From Microcaldota archaeon (GTDB lineage: Archaea > Iainarchaeota > Iainarchaeia > JAADDC01): 18,370 nucleotides of DNA. The position numbers were made by a program, and so were the translations under genes. Each line of letters opens with the position of its first letter. Position 1 is the stretch's first letter. The notes beneath the pieces are model-generated. The model saw only the letters and a list, made by a program, of their open reading frames with translations, ran no database searches and was not told where the DNA came from. The DNA lies in the NCBI GenBank assembly GCA_027074515.1, contig JALTCQ010000127.1:1-18370 (forward strand). Direction: 5' to 3'. Positions 1 to 7,752 of this stretch are shown here, piece after piece.

Positions 1-2
1 AT

Positions 3-641
3 GTAGGCGTGCTGGCGGCATGGGGAATACTGGCCTACGTAATCGCGTTCATAGTGGGAGCGGCAACATACATCCTCCTCGCGCCTCTCGGAACCACGAT
101 AGCAGGAAGTGTAGCATCCACGGCGCTCCTGCTAACGTATGGAATAATCGGCGTGATTGCAGCCGGGGCTGTGGAAGATGGCCGTGCAACCATGGAGAGC
201 ATCTGGAACAGGCTAAAAAGAAAATGGCTGGACGTCGGAATAGCAACCATATTCGCGTGGACGCCGTTCATCTTTGGGACGCTGGCGCTGCTGGCTGCGG
301 TTCTCTATGCGAGTAGCAGTGGGGCCGAAACAGCAGCGGAAATCGGCCTAATACTTTTTATGGTGGGATGGTTGGCAACCGTGGGCACCGCGGTATCTCC
401 GTACATCGCTGACGCAGAAGGCTGGATCGCAGGCATAGAGAAAACGTGGGCAGTGGTCAAGGATAGATACATAACGCTGCTGGGCCTGGCAATCCTTTTC
501 GACGCAATATACATAACGTACCTGCTCACCCTCCCCACGGTCTGGGGCGGGATCCTTGCAGTGGTAGACGCAACTGCAATAATGCACCTACGAAACCTGG
601 CATTCTACGAGGTTACACGTTCGGTATTGGCCCGCGAATGA
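3..641 (+). CDS. Polytopic membrane protein, 5' end outside window
   Basis: The frame is open from the first bases of the window, so the true start probably lies upstream; the first in-window start candidate is GTG at 9 (210 aa from there). The protein is strongly hydrophobic, with about six predicted membrane segments (roughly residues 3-25, 31-55, 79-101, 107-131, 154-178 and 180-197 from GTG 9). A charged loop, EDGRATMESIWNRLKRKW, follows the second segment, and a similar loop (EGWIAGIEKTWAVVKDRY) follows the fourth. This repeat of 'amphipathic loop then two membrane helices' resembles uncharacterised archaeal membrane proteins related to the membrane domain of glycerophosphodiester phosphodiesterases, but that is a loose likeness and no catalytic motif is visible. 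Its last 29 bases overlap the end of taw1 on the other strand. Function unknown. Confidence 0.75.
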   Translation, partial: VGVLAAWGILAYVIAFIVGAATYILLAPLGTTIAGSVASTALLLTYGIIGVIAAGAVEDGRATMESIWNRLKRKWLDVGIATIFAWTPFIFGTLALLAAVLYASSSGAETAAEIGLILFMVGWLATVGTAVSPYIADAEGWIAGIEKTWAVVKDRYITLLGLAILFDAIYITYLLTLPTVWGGILAVVDATAIMHLRNLAFYEVTRSVLARE

Positions 642-1614
642 TGGGATCTATGTCCATCCCTTCCCGTTTATTCTTTAGAACAACGATTCTGGACGCCACG
701 TGCTCATCCATATACTCGAAGCCGTCCAAGTGTTCCTCCAGCCCCTTCGCCCACTCTTTGATGTACTGGTGCGTCGGCATGTTTTCCTCCGTTAATCGCT
801 GGCGGGAACGGCCGATGTACATGTATGCCTTGACCTCAACGAAGTGGGGGTTGAATCGGTTGATCAGCTTCACCCAGTCTTCGTAGCAGCAGTCGTTGTA
901 GCCCTTGATTAGTGTGATCCTTGCTACTTTGCGAACGGGCGCATCGGAAAGGATGTCCAATGTCCTCAAGAAGCGCTGCCAGTAGTCCTTGTGGATCGGG
1001 TGGGAAACCTTGCGATATATCTCCTCGTTTGGAGCGGTGAAGGAGACGTAGAACTGCGTGGGCCAGATGTTCTGCTTTTTCATCCGCTCGATCTCCTCCG
1101 GAACCTGCCCGTTTGTCACAATGAAGATGCTCTTGATCCAGGGCCAGTTCTCGCGGAGGTATTGGATGCTCTCAGGGACGTACGGGTAGAGGAGTGGTTC
1201 ACCCATGAGGGAAAAGGTCACGTGATTGGGCAAAAGAGCCTCTTCGTACATCTTCGGATCCACCTTTGGGTTTCCGCCGAAGCCAGAAAGGAGCTTTGCC
1301 CGCAGTTCGCGAAGCTTCTCCAAAGTAACTTCTGGTGGATCAAGTTCGCCCCCCGGCAGCATGTCTGAACCGGGCATGAAGTCCTCGTTGGCTCGCCAGC
1401 AGTAAATGCACCTATTTGTGCACCACGCAACCGCCTGGCTTATCTGCATGCAGCGGTGCGTGTCAATACCGTAGAACTTGTTCTTGTAGCAGAACTCGCC
1501 CTCAGTGAGCGCCTTCTTGGTCCAAGTGCATATTTCCACGCCGGAATGGTTGTAGATTCTGTAACCTGCGTCTTCGAGGGCTTTTTTGATATCTTCACGA
1601 ACCTGAAGTACCAT
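613..1614 (-). CDS. taw1: tRNA 4-demethylwyosine synthase (AdoMet-dependent), Taw1
   Basis: Radical-SAM enzyme that builds the tricyclic 4-demethylwyosine base from N1-methylguanosine-37 of tRNA-Phe using pyruvate; it acts in the cytoplasm as the first archaea-specific step of wyosine synthesis. The 333-aa product has the CX3CX2C radical-SAM cluster motif (C65, C69, C72, in CTNRCIYC). Ahead of it are three more cysteines at exact 13-residue spacing (C29, C42, C55), the pattern that binds the second 4Fe-4S cluster in characterised Taw1. The segment NHVTFSLMGEPLLYPY is typical of the family, and the length is normal. ATG 1614 lies 3 bases after the stop of the upstream deaminase gene, so it is the third gene of the dph6 operon; I see no clear Shine-Dalgarno sequence. 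Its 3' end converges on the membrane protein gene. Taw2, the next enzyme of the pathway, is not in the window. Confidence 0.95.
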   Translation of the reverse strand: MVLQVREDIKKALEDAGYRIYNHSGVEICTWTKKALTEGEFCYKNKFYGIDTHRCMQISQAVAWCTNRCIYCWRANEDFMPGSDMLPGGELDPPEVTLEKLRELRAKLLSGFGGNPKVDPKMYEEALLPNHVTFSLMGEPLLYPYVPESIQYLRENWPWIKSIFIVTNGQVPEEIERMKKQNIWPTQFYVSFTAPNEEIYRKVSHPIHKDYWQRFLRTLDILSDAPVRKVARITLIKGYNDCCYEDWVKLINRFNPHFVEVKAYMYIGRSRQRLTEENMPTHQYIKEWAKGLEEHLDGFEYMDEHVASRIVVLKNKREGMDIDPIIRGPIPNV

Positions 1615-1617
1615 GGA

Positions 1618-2817
1618 TCAATCAGGATACAACGTTGTTAAAGCGTTTAGCAGAAACTCCTTGGAGCGTTCTATCCGTTTCTCTATTTTCTCGTCGAAGG
1701 GGTAACGTACCCTTCCGTTGAGGATCACGTGGGTCACGAGATCGGAATGACCGTTGAACACGAGGTTCGCCAAGACGTTTTTCCTTGTTGCTGGGAAGAA
1801 GCGCAGACCAGAGACGTCCACAAGCATCCAGCCGGGCCCTCTCGCCGCGGAAAGCACCTCGGAAACGGGGGCCACAGTGGCGTCCCAGTAGCGGTCCTTA
1901 GCGGCCAGGGCAGCCATGCGCATCTCCATGAACATGTCCTGTGTGTTGTTGCTCACCTGGGAGTCAGTCCCGAGGAGTATGCGTATCTTCCGCTCCTGCG
2001 CTTCACGCCAAGGGAAGAAACCATGTGTGGCAAGCTTCGCGTTGGATACAGGGCAGTGGACAAGAGCAGCGCCCTTTCTTGCGATTAAATCCAGCTCGCC
2101 CTTGGTAAGCCAGCCGCCATGCACAAGAGTAGTTTTTTCGTCGAGAGGCACGTGCTTATCCACGTATTCGGCAGGGTAAAGGCCATATTTCCTCTTTATG
2201 TCCACAACTTCTTCCCTGGTCTCGGAAACGTGAATCTGGTGGGGAACATTATATTTTTCCTTCAGTTCAGCAACGGTTTCCAAGGTTTCCGGTGAACAGG
2301 TGTAGGGCGCGTGGGAGAATATTGTAGGGATAACGTGATCCCACGATTCCTTGAAGAAGCGCTCTGCGGAGGAGACGCGGTCCCCCATCTTGTGATCATC
2401 AACGAAGACAGGACCCACATAGTATGGTAGTTCAAATTCTTCAACGGCGCGGGCCGTCTCCTCGTAGAAGAAGTACATGGAGATGGCGGAGGTCACTCCA
2501 CCGCGCATGTTTTCAGCTATGGACACAACAGAGGCATGATAGACTATTTCCGGTGTCAGTTTCTCCTCCACTCGCCAGACGCCCGCCAGCCAGTCGTGGA
2601 AGTATTGGTCTTCATGGTTCCCGCGCATGATAATCATGGGCAGATGAGTATGTGCGTTGAAGAAGGCGGGCATGAGAATCTTTCCCGAACCGTCGATCAC
2701 AATATCCGTTTTATCCGTTTCAAGGGTTACGTTGTCTTCTTCGTCGATAAGGACGCCCACGTTTTCGCGAATCTTTGTTCCATCGTAGAAGAACCGCACA
2801 TTCTTAACCAGAATCAA
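1618..2817 (-). CDS. Amidohydrolase: MTA/SAH/5'-deoxyadenosine deaminase family
   Basis: Metal-dependent adenosine-type deaminase of the MtaD/DadD group, which removes the 6-amino group from S-adenosylhomocysteine, methylthioadenosine or 5'-deoxyadenosine. The 399-aa protein carries all the hallmarks: metal ligands H56 and H58 (NAHTH), H196 in QIHVSET and D285 in LGTDSQVSNN, catalytic E199 and H233 (LVHGG), plus HCPVSNAKLATHG and MFMEMRMAA. H169 in SHAPYTCSP matches the substrate-binding histidine of the family. Start is TTG 2817, inside the last 14 bases of dph6 and preceded by a G-rich Shine-Dalgarno-like run (GGGGGTGG), suggesting translational coupling. The gene sits between dph6 and taw1. 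Known: radical-SAM enzymes release 5'-deoxyadenosine, and aminocarboxypropyl transfer releases methylthioadenosine. Inference: the enzyme clears these by-products. The exact substrate cannot be read from sequence; other nucleoside or guanine deaminases of this superfamily are less likely. Confidence 0.88.
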   Translation of the reverse strand: MILVKNVRFFYDGTKIRENVGVLIDEEDNVTLETDKTDIVIDGSGKILMPAFFNAHTHLPMIIMRGNHEDQYFHDWLAGVWRVEEKLTPEIVYHASVVSIAENMRGGVTSAISMYFFYEETARAVEEFELPYYVGPVFVDDHKMGDRVSSAERFFKESWDHVIPTIFSHAPYTCSPETLETVAELKEKYNVPHQIHVSETREEVVDIKRKYGLYPAEYVDKHVPLDEKTTLVHGGWLTKGELDLIARKGAALVHCPVSNAKLATHGFFPWREAQERKIRILLGTDSQVSNNTQDMFMEMRMAALAAKDRYWDATVAPVSEVLSAARGPGWMLVDVSGLRFFPATRKNVLANLVFNGHSDLVTHVILNGRVRYPFDEKIEKRIERSKEFLLNALTTLYPD

Positions 2818-3469
2818 GGATATCCACCCCCTCGATTACGAAACGCGTTCCTTCGACCCTTCCAGAGACGTCCAGCGCGTATAAAGGGGTTTTCACGACA
2901 AATGTCTCGTACTCCCCTCCTTCTCCAGCGGGATTGAAGGAATGCGCCTCCGCAAGGGTGATAAGTTCGTTCAGGTTCTCCTTCGTCACCCTCTTTCCTA
3001 GCCAGCTTGTGTCAAGCCCCTCGGCAGCCACCCGCGTGATGATGAACTCAAAACCGTCGCGAACAAGACGCTTCAAGTACGCCCTAGGATCTAAATGCCA
3101 AAGGGGAGTGTGAACACGCAGCCCCAGATCCCTTGCCACGTAGTTGAAACGGGTTCGTTGATACTCCGACGCAAGGGCGCCAAGGATCACCCATTTTACG
3201 CAGTATTTATCCATTGCATCCTCCAGCAAGGATTTGAGCGCTTCAAGTTCTGCCCTTTCCCCAACATCCGACATGAAGACTATCCACGGAATCCCGAGGG
3301 CAGATGCATGTTCCTTTGCAAAAGGGGTGTTCTCATACTGCAGAATCCAAGAATCGGGACGGGGAACAACAGTAGCAGCAACTCTAACGTCGAATCCCTG
3401 CCAGATGGCGAGGTGCGTGGCGTATACCGAATCTTTCCCACCAGAGATAAGAGCAACGGCAGGTCGCAC
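2804..3469 (-). CDS. dph6: Diphthine--ammonia ligase
   Basis: ATP-dependent amidation of diphthine to diphthamide on the conserved histidine of elongation factor 2, the last step of diphthamide synthesis. The 221-aa product begins with the PP-loop SGGKDS (residues 9-14) of the N-type ATP pyrophosphatase fold. It carries GALASEYQRTR (97-107) and NPAGEGGEYET (179-189), the signature of the Dph6 family, and has the usual archaeal length. Start is GTG 3469: a TATA-like box centred near 3493.5 lies 24.5 nt upstream, so the message is probably leaderless and GTG is its first codon. It is first gene of a three-gene operon and overlaps the deaminase by 14 bases. The divergent gene at 3519 shares the same box. 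Confidence 0.93.
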   Translation of the reverse strand: MRPAVALISGGKDSVYATHLAIWQGFDVRVAATVVPRPDSWILQYENTPFAKEHASALGIPWIVFMSDVGERAELEALKSLLEDAMDKYCVKWVILGALASEYQRTRFNYVARDLGLRVHTPLWHLDPRAYLKRLVRDGFEFIITRVAAEGLDTSWLGKRVTKENLNELITLAEAHSFNPAGEGGEYETFVVKTPLYALDVSGRVEGTRFVIEGVDILDSG

Positions 3470-3489
3470 GAAACAAAATGGACAAAAGG

Positions 3490-3497
3490 TTTAATTA
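3490..3497. promoter_or_regulatory. Shared bidirectional TATA-like box, dph6 / gene 3519
   Basis: The sequence TTTAATTA is nearly self-complementary. Its centre (3493.5) is 24.5 nt from the GTG of dph6 on the minus strand and 25.5 nt from GTG 3519 on the plus strand. Archaeal TATA boxes sit about 25 nt before the transcription start, so both genes would be leaderless. Confidence 0.65.
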
Positions 3498-3518
3498 GAT
3501 GAAATGCGTGGTATGGTC

Positions 3519-4481
3519 GTGGAAGAGAAGGCGGTGCGCTGGTTGAAGAAGCGAGGGATTAATCCCCACCTGGCAAGGGGGGGCATACGAGAGGTTAACG
3601 CGCTGAACGCCCTAGAGTTTGGCAACGTGGCGTTTGATCCACAAACAGGGGAAATCAGCGTACCAAAAACCAGAAGTCTCGCGAACATTATGAAAAGGGG
3701 GATTGACGAGCACGAGCTGTTTCACCGCGGCGACTTTCTGGAGAAGTTTGGCCCCACGAGAAAGACGAGAAAAACAGTTCGGGAAAAATGGGAGGACGTA
3801 CGAAAAATGCTGGCGGAGATGGAAAAGTATGAACGGTACATTGACGAAGACCATCCGCTGCGCATTGCCCGCGACATGCTGATAAGCCAAGGGTACGACC
3901 CATTGGAAAGCATGCTCGCCCTGTGGAGGAAGAGTCCCGAACAGTTCAAGCGAATACTAAAACTGGCAACGGCAGCCCACATTATGGAAAAACGCGGCCA
4001 AGCATCTGAGAAGACGAGAAGAATGAAAAGATTTGCCCAGAAGTTCTTCTCGGGCAGTCCGAAAAAGGCGTCAAGGGTGCAGACCATCTATCACATAAGC
4101 ACAGAAATCCCCGCATACATGATAACAGCGATGATTGAAGGAAAGAGGCCAGAAAAGGGCATCGCCATCGCAAGAGCAAAGCTTGCAAGCGAAAAGTACT
4201 TTGGAGGAACGACAGAGGAGACATCGGCAAAGAAGATGGCGAGCACGTACCTGCGCATAGCAAAGATGCTGAGGAGCAAGGGGCTGAACGATGAGCAGAT
4301 AGCAAGGGGGATTATCGCGCTACACAAGAACGTATACTCGCCAGAATATGCAGAGATGCTGGCAGACAACCGAAAAATGATCAAAACTGCGGCAGAGGCA
4401 GTGAAACTGGGGCTTTTCAAAGCGGAGGAGATCAGAACAGCACTGGCAGCACAGGCGCTAGGCAGATGGGCCCACAGGTAA
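3519..4481 (+). CDS. Uncharacterised charged protein with HExxH motif
   Basis: I do not recognise this family. From GTG 3519 it is a 320-aa, lysine- and arginine-rich, mostly alpha-helical soluble protein with no signal peptide or membrane segment. ATG 3504 and ATG 3513 are alternative starts in the same frame; GTG 3519 is preferred because it lies 25.5 nt from the TATA-like box. Residues 65-69 read HELFH, an HExxH zinc-binding motif. It sits in a predicted helix (TRSLANIMKRGIDEHELFH) that follows a short hairpin-like stretch, VAFDPQTGEISVPK, the order expected in zinc metallopeptidases. The residues around the motif are more charged than the strict zincin consensus and no third ligand is obvious, so a protease call is only a hypothesis. 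The rest looks like helical repeats (for example AKMLRSKGLNDEQIARGI). The cation ATPase follows 44 bases downstream with its own promoter. Confidence 0.8.
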   Translation: MEEKAVRWLKKRGINPHLARGGIREVNALNALEFGNVAFDPQTGEISVPKTRSLANIMKRGIDEHELFHRGDFLEKFGPTRKTRKTVREKWEDVRKMLAEMEKYERYIDEDHPLRIARDMLISQGYDPLESMLALWRKSPEQFKRILKLATAAHIMEKRGQASEKTRRMKRFAQKFFSGSPKKASRVQTIYHISTEIPAYMITAMIEGKRPEKGIAIARAKLASEKYFGGTTEETSAKKMASTYLRIAKMLRSKGLNDEQIARGIIALHKNVYSPEYAEMLADNRKMIKTAAEAVKLGLFKAEEIRTALAAQALGRWAHR

Positions 4482-4497
4482 TGAGAAAGCATCAAGC

Positions 4498-4505
4498 ATT
4501 ATTAA
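4498..4505 (+). promoter_or_regulatory. TATA-like box of cation ATPase gene
   Basis: ATTATTAA lies in the short gap after the 3519-4481 gene, with its centre 24.5 nt before GTG 4526. This spacing favours GTG 4526 as a leaderless start over ATG 4466 or ATG 4481. Confidence 0.55.
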
Positions 4506-4525
4506 CCCGCGCCCGTATTCATACC

Positions 4526-6967
4526 GTGGAGCGCTGGTGGGCAGAGAACGTTAGGACTGTGGAGATAGCACTGAAAACAGACGCGGAAACGGGCTTGTCG
4601 TCGGAAGAGGCAAGAACGCGGCTGGAAAAATACGGAAAGAATGAAATAGAAGAACAAAAGAAAGATTCGCCGCTGAAGATCTTTCTCCGACAGTTTCAAG
4701 ACCCTTTGGTATATATTCTACTCGCCGCGGCAGCCCTGAGTGCGTTGCTTGGAGATACGATAGATTTTTTCCTAATAAGCATAATTTTGGTGTTTAACGG
4801 TGTACTCGGCTTTATCCAGGAATACAAGGCAGAAAAGGCCCTGGAAGCGCTGAAACAGATGACAACACCAAGAGCAAAGGTCATCCGGAACGGCAGGATC
4901 TCTGAAATTCCCGCAACGGAGCTCGTGCCAGGGGACGTTGTCGTTCTTGAAGAGGGCGACGTTGTGCCGGCGGATATACGGCTTTTCGAGGCAAATGGCC
5001 TGACCGTGGACGAATCCCTGCTAACGGGGGAGTCAGTACCCGTGGTAAATCTGACAGACACGCTATCGGAGAACACGCCCCTTGCAGACAGAAAGAACAT
5101 GGCGTATGCAGGGACCCTCGCCGTCAGGGGCCATGGGAAGGGCATCGTAGTGGCCACGGGAATGGAAACGGAGATGGGCAAGATCGCAAAGCACGTGTCG
5201 GAATCTAGAGAGAAGAAAACGCACTTGGAGGAGGAATTGGAGAAACTGGGAACATTCATCACAAGAGCGGTTCTGGGCATTGTCATCGTGATAGCAGCGG
5301 TGCTGATAGCATACAATCCGAGCGTCCAGGGTATCCTGAACGCCCTGCTCACATCCGTATCCCTCGCCGTGGCCGCAGTTCCCGAAGGACTCCCAGCAGT
5401 GGTCACAATAACCCTCGCGCTTGGCGTCCGCCAGATGGCCAAGAGAAACGCCATTGTTCGCCGTCTCAAGAGCGTGGAAACGCTGGGAAGCGTGGATGTC
5501 ATATGCACGGACAAAACAGGAACGCTAACGCACAACAAGATGAAGGTAGTGGCGACTTACGGTAACGAAGAGAAAATGGCAGAGATTGGATACTTCTGCC
5601 ACAGCCTGGACGAGAACGGCCACGGAGACCCGACGGAAGAGGCGATATTCCAATGGGCGAAGAACGTGGGGTCTTTCGACGGGAAAAAGATCAACGAGCT
5701 GCCCTTCGATTCGAAGAGGAAACGAATGACAGTGATCGTGGAAAGGGATGGAAAACACTACGCGTATATGAAGGGGGCTCCAGAAATCGTCCTATCATTA
5801 TGTTCTCTCGGCCCAAGCGAGCGTAAAAAACTTGCAAAAATTGCGGAGGACATGGCAGCACGCGGTCTAAGAGTCCTGGCAATGGCGTGGAAGAAGCAAA
5901 AGGGGGGAGATCCCGAGGACGGACTAACGTTCGCCGGGTTCGTGGGCCTTCTTGACCCGCCGAGAGAAGACGCCATAACTGCGATGAAAACGGCGATGAA
6001 AGCAGGCATCCGCGTGATTATGATAACGGGAGATCACGCAAGGACCGCAGAAGCCATAGCGCGACAGATGGGGTTGGACGGAAGAATAATAACGGGCGAA
6101 GATCTGGAAAGAATGAGCGACGAAGAGTTGGAAGAGATCATAGAAGAGGTGGCGGTATTCGCGCGCGTTTCTCCCGATCACAAGCCAAGAATCGTAGAGG
6201 CGTTACAGAGAAAGGGCCACATCGTTGCAATGACTGGGGACGGGGTAAACGATGCAGTTGCGCTGAAGAGGGCGGACATAGGGGTGGCAATGGGCTCCGG
6301 GACTGAGGTGGCAAAGGAAGCGGCAGACATGATCCTCCTGGATGACTCCTTCGCCACGATAGTCGCGGCAATCGAAGAGGGAAGAAGAATATTCAACAAC
6401 ATAAAGTCCTTCGTTATATACCTGCTCTCCGCAAACATGGGGGAGGTCGTGGCTGTCTTCTTTGGATCCGTACTCGGCTACGTTGTGCTGAGGCCTGCCC
6501 AAATCCTCTGGATGAACCTGCTGACGGACGGACCACCCGCGTTGGCAATATCCGCGGACCCCGCACCGAAAGATATCATGAAACGCCCGCCGAGGAAACG
6601 GGGCGAGGGCGTGCTGACAGAAAGGGACAAGAAAGTGCGCATCCTTGGGTTCGGAGTAGTCCTCGGTCTTGGCATACTTGGAATGTTCTTGGTAAACGCG
6701 CACGACCTGGCATTGGCTCAAGGGGCCGCGCTCACCGGCTTCGTGCTACTTGAGCTTGTGCGCCTGGACGTAATACGCGAAGTACCCATCTGGAAGAACA
6801 AATACTTGCTTGCGACGGTTCTAGCAGTTGTTCTGCTTCAGTTAGCCGTCCTATACACTCCCCTGTCGGGAATGCTTGGCGTGAAGCCGCTAACGCTGGA
6901 AGACTGGGCAGAAATCGGCGGGTTCGCAGCAGCCATATACATCCTCGCAAGGGTTATGAATGTGTGA
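4526..6967 (+). CDS. P2A-type cation-transporting ATPase, probably Ca2+
   Basis: P-type ATPase of 813 aa that pumps cations across the cytoplasmic membrane. Visible motifs, numbered from GTG 4526: actuator TGES (167-170), PEGLP in M4 (286-290), phosphorylation site DKTGTLT (D329), KGAPE in the nucleotide domain, and hinge TGDGVND (570-576). M5 carries N637 and E640 (SANMGEVV) and M6 carries N664, T667 and D668 (MNLLTDGPPA). These match the Ca2+-site residues of SERCA-type pumps, and E in FVLLELVRLD may match the M8 glutamate. Ten membrane helices are predicted. GTG 4526 gives the usual family beginning (ERWWAENVRTVEIAL then GLSSEEARTRLEKYGKNE); an upstream ATG at 4466 would add 20 unconserved residues overlapping the previous gene. 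Ca2+ specificity is inferred; Mn2+ or Na+ remain possible. Confidence 0.95.
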   Translation: MERWWAENVRTVEIALKTDAETGLSSEEARTRLEKYGKNEIEEQKKDSPLKIFLRQFQDPLVYILLAAAALSALLGDTIDFFLISIILVFNGVLGFIQEYKAEKALEALKQMTTPRAKVIRNGRISEIPATELVPGDVVVLEEGDVVPADIRLFEANGLTVDESLLTGESVPVVNLTDTLSENTPLADRKNMAYAGTLAVRGHGKGIVVATGMETEMGKIAKHVSESREKKTHLEEELEKLGTFITRAVLGIVIVIAAVLIAYNPSVQGILNALLTSVSLAVAAVPEGLPAVVTITLALGVRQMAKRNAIVRRLKSVETLGSVDVICTDKTGTLTHNKMKVVATYGNEEKMAEIGYFCHSLDENGHGDPTEEAIFQWAKNVGSFDGKKINELPFDSKRKRMTVIVERDGKHYAYMKGAPEIVLSLCSLGPSERKKLAKIAEDMAARGLRVLAMAWKKQKGGDPEDGLTFAGFVGLLDPPREDAITAMKTAMKAGIRVIMITGDHARTAEAIARQMGLDGRIITGEDLERMSDEELEEIIEEVAVFARVSPDHKPRIVEALQRKGHIVAMTGDGVNDAVALKRADIGVAMGSGTEVAKEAADMILLDDSFATIVAAIEEGRRIFNNIKSFVIYLLSANMGEVVAVFFGSVLGYVVLRPAQILWMNLLTDGPPALAISADPAPKDIMKRPPRKRGEGVLTERDKKVRILGFGVVLGLGILGMFLVNAHDLALAQGAALTGFVLLELVRLDVIREVPIWKNKYLLATVLAVVLLQLAVLYTPLSGMLGVKPLTLEDWAEIGGFAAAIYILARVMNV
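6954..6961 (+). promoter_or_regulatory. Possible weak TATA-like box before gene 6983
   Basis: TTATGAAT, inside the last codons of the ATPase gene, is centred 25.5 nt before ATG 6983, the spacing seen at the other genes. The sequence match is weak; the gene could equally be co-transcribed with the ATPase. Confidence 0.25.
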
Positions 6968-6982
6968 AGACATATTGTTAGT

Positions 6983-7342
6983 ATGAGAGGGACCTCGCCC
7001 TGGCTCGTGGCGCTCATCGTCATATTCATCGGCTTCTCGTTCTTCATGGTGCTGGTAACTTACGGCGTGCTGGAAAAGAAGGCTGGACAGGTAGCAGCCC
7101 AGCACTGTGTGGAGCTCTGCCGCATCGCCCATAAGGAGGGCGTGAACCTCGCACCAGGCCCATGTCTTTCAGACCTGTACTCCGCAGGCTGGGACGTAAA
7201 CGACTGGGTCTGCGACGTGGCACACCATCCGCGCAAACCAGTGGATAACTTGCCCAAAAACCAGTGCTCCGCGTTCAGAGAAGGAAAAGCCCACCACTTC
7301 GTAGAAGTGGACGAGAACTGCAACGTGATCCGCATCGTCTAA
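6983..7342 (+). CDS. Small membrane-anchored protein with six cysteines
   Basis: A 119-aa protein whose function I do not know. Residues 6-28 form one hydrophobic helix after a short N-terminus, MRG; the remainder should lie outside the cell. The outer part has six cysteines (C42, C46, C61, C77, C95, C113), enough for three disulfides, and the distinctive stretches WVCDVAHHPRKPVDNLPKNQ and GKAHHFVEVDENC. The regular spacing and many His/Cys residues give the impression of a conserved archaeal extracellular family, possibly metal- or redox-related, but this is unproven. The MRG beginning resembles those of the LamG and ArlG-like proteins nearby, so an archaeal prepilin-type (class III) signal cut after Gly3 is possible. 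It starts 15 bases after the ATPase stop and overlaps the end of the ArlF-like gene by 4 bases on the opposite strand. Confidence 0.8.
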   Translation: MRGTSPWLVALIVIFIGFSFFMVLVTYGVLEKKAGQVAAQHCVELCRIAHKEGVNLAPGPCLSDLYSAGWDVNDWVCDVAHHPRKPVDNLPKNQCSAFREGKAHHFVEVDENCNVIRIV

Positions 7343-7752
7343 GTGCAAACACCCCAGAGCTCCCGATCGCCACCCATATCAACAACGTAGCAGCTGGAAT
7401 CTGAGAATGGAGCGGACACCACGATAATCCCTGTTTGCCCAGGGGAAAGGTAGCGGGCAGTCCCACCAACAACGTGGGCAGAAACGGGCCTGTGGGGCAC
7501 ATCATTGACGTAAACGATCGCGGAGTTTAGATCGAAGTCTCCTGAAACAGCACGGACAACGATGTTAGTGTCTGATGCATCTCCGTACACCGAAGTGATC
7601 TGAAAGGCGTGTGAGGCAGCAGATACGGCGGCAGAGCCACCCTTACCAACGGCGGAAGTGGCAACGATTACCTGAGACTGGAGAACGTAAACGGCAAGGG
7701 CGACTGCAACAACAGCACCGATGAAGAGAACAAGGGCCTCAAAACTATTCAC
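7339..7752 (-). CDS. ArlF/ArlG-like (archaellum stator-type) protein
   Basis: A 137-aa protein with an N-terminal membrane helix (about residues 6-25, EALVLFIGAVVAVALAVYVL) followed by a small extracellular beta-domain (ITSVYGDASDTNIVVRAVSG, then DLNSAIVYVNDVPHRPV). This layout and the phrase 'DLNS..VYVND' match the FlaF/FlaG (ArlF/ArlG) family, whose members bind the S-layer and anchor the archaellum motor. Two cysteines near the C-terminus (C121, C136) could pair. The start is GTG 7752; it overlaps the stop of the upstream ArlG-like gene (GTGA), so translation is probably coupled. No archaellin or other arl genes (arlH, arlI, arlJ) are visible, so a role in a surface structure other than an archaellum is possible. 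Its 3' end converges with the six-cysteine gene. Confidence 0.7.
   Translation of the reverse strand: MNSFEALVLFIGAVVAVALAVYVLQSQVIVATSAVGKGGSAAVSAASHAFQITSVYGDASDTNIVVRAVSGDFDLNSAIVYVNDVPHRPVSAHVVGGTARYLSPGQTGIIVVSAPFSDSSCYVVDMGGDRELWGVCT

Noticed and set aside
4466..4525. Upstream ATG start for the cation ATPase
   Set aside because: The 20 added residues overlap the end of the previous gene, do not resemble P-type ATPase N-termini, and lie upstream of the box that points to GTG 4526.
4696..5538. 280-codon open frame on the minus strand
   Set aside because: Antisense to the ATPase; a Ser/Thr/Arg-rich translation typical of a shadow frame.
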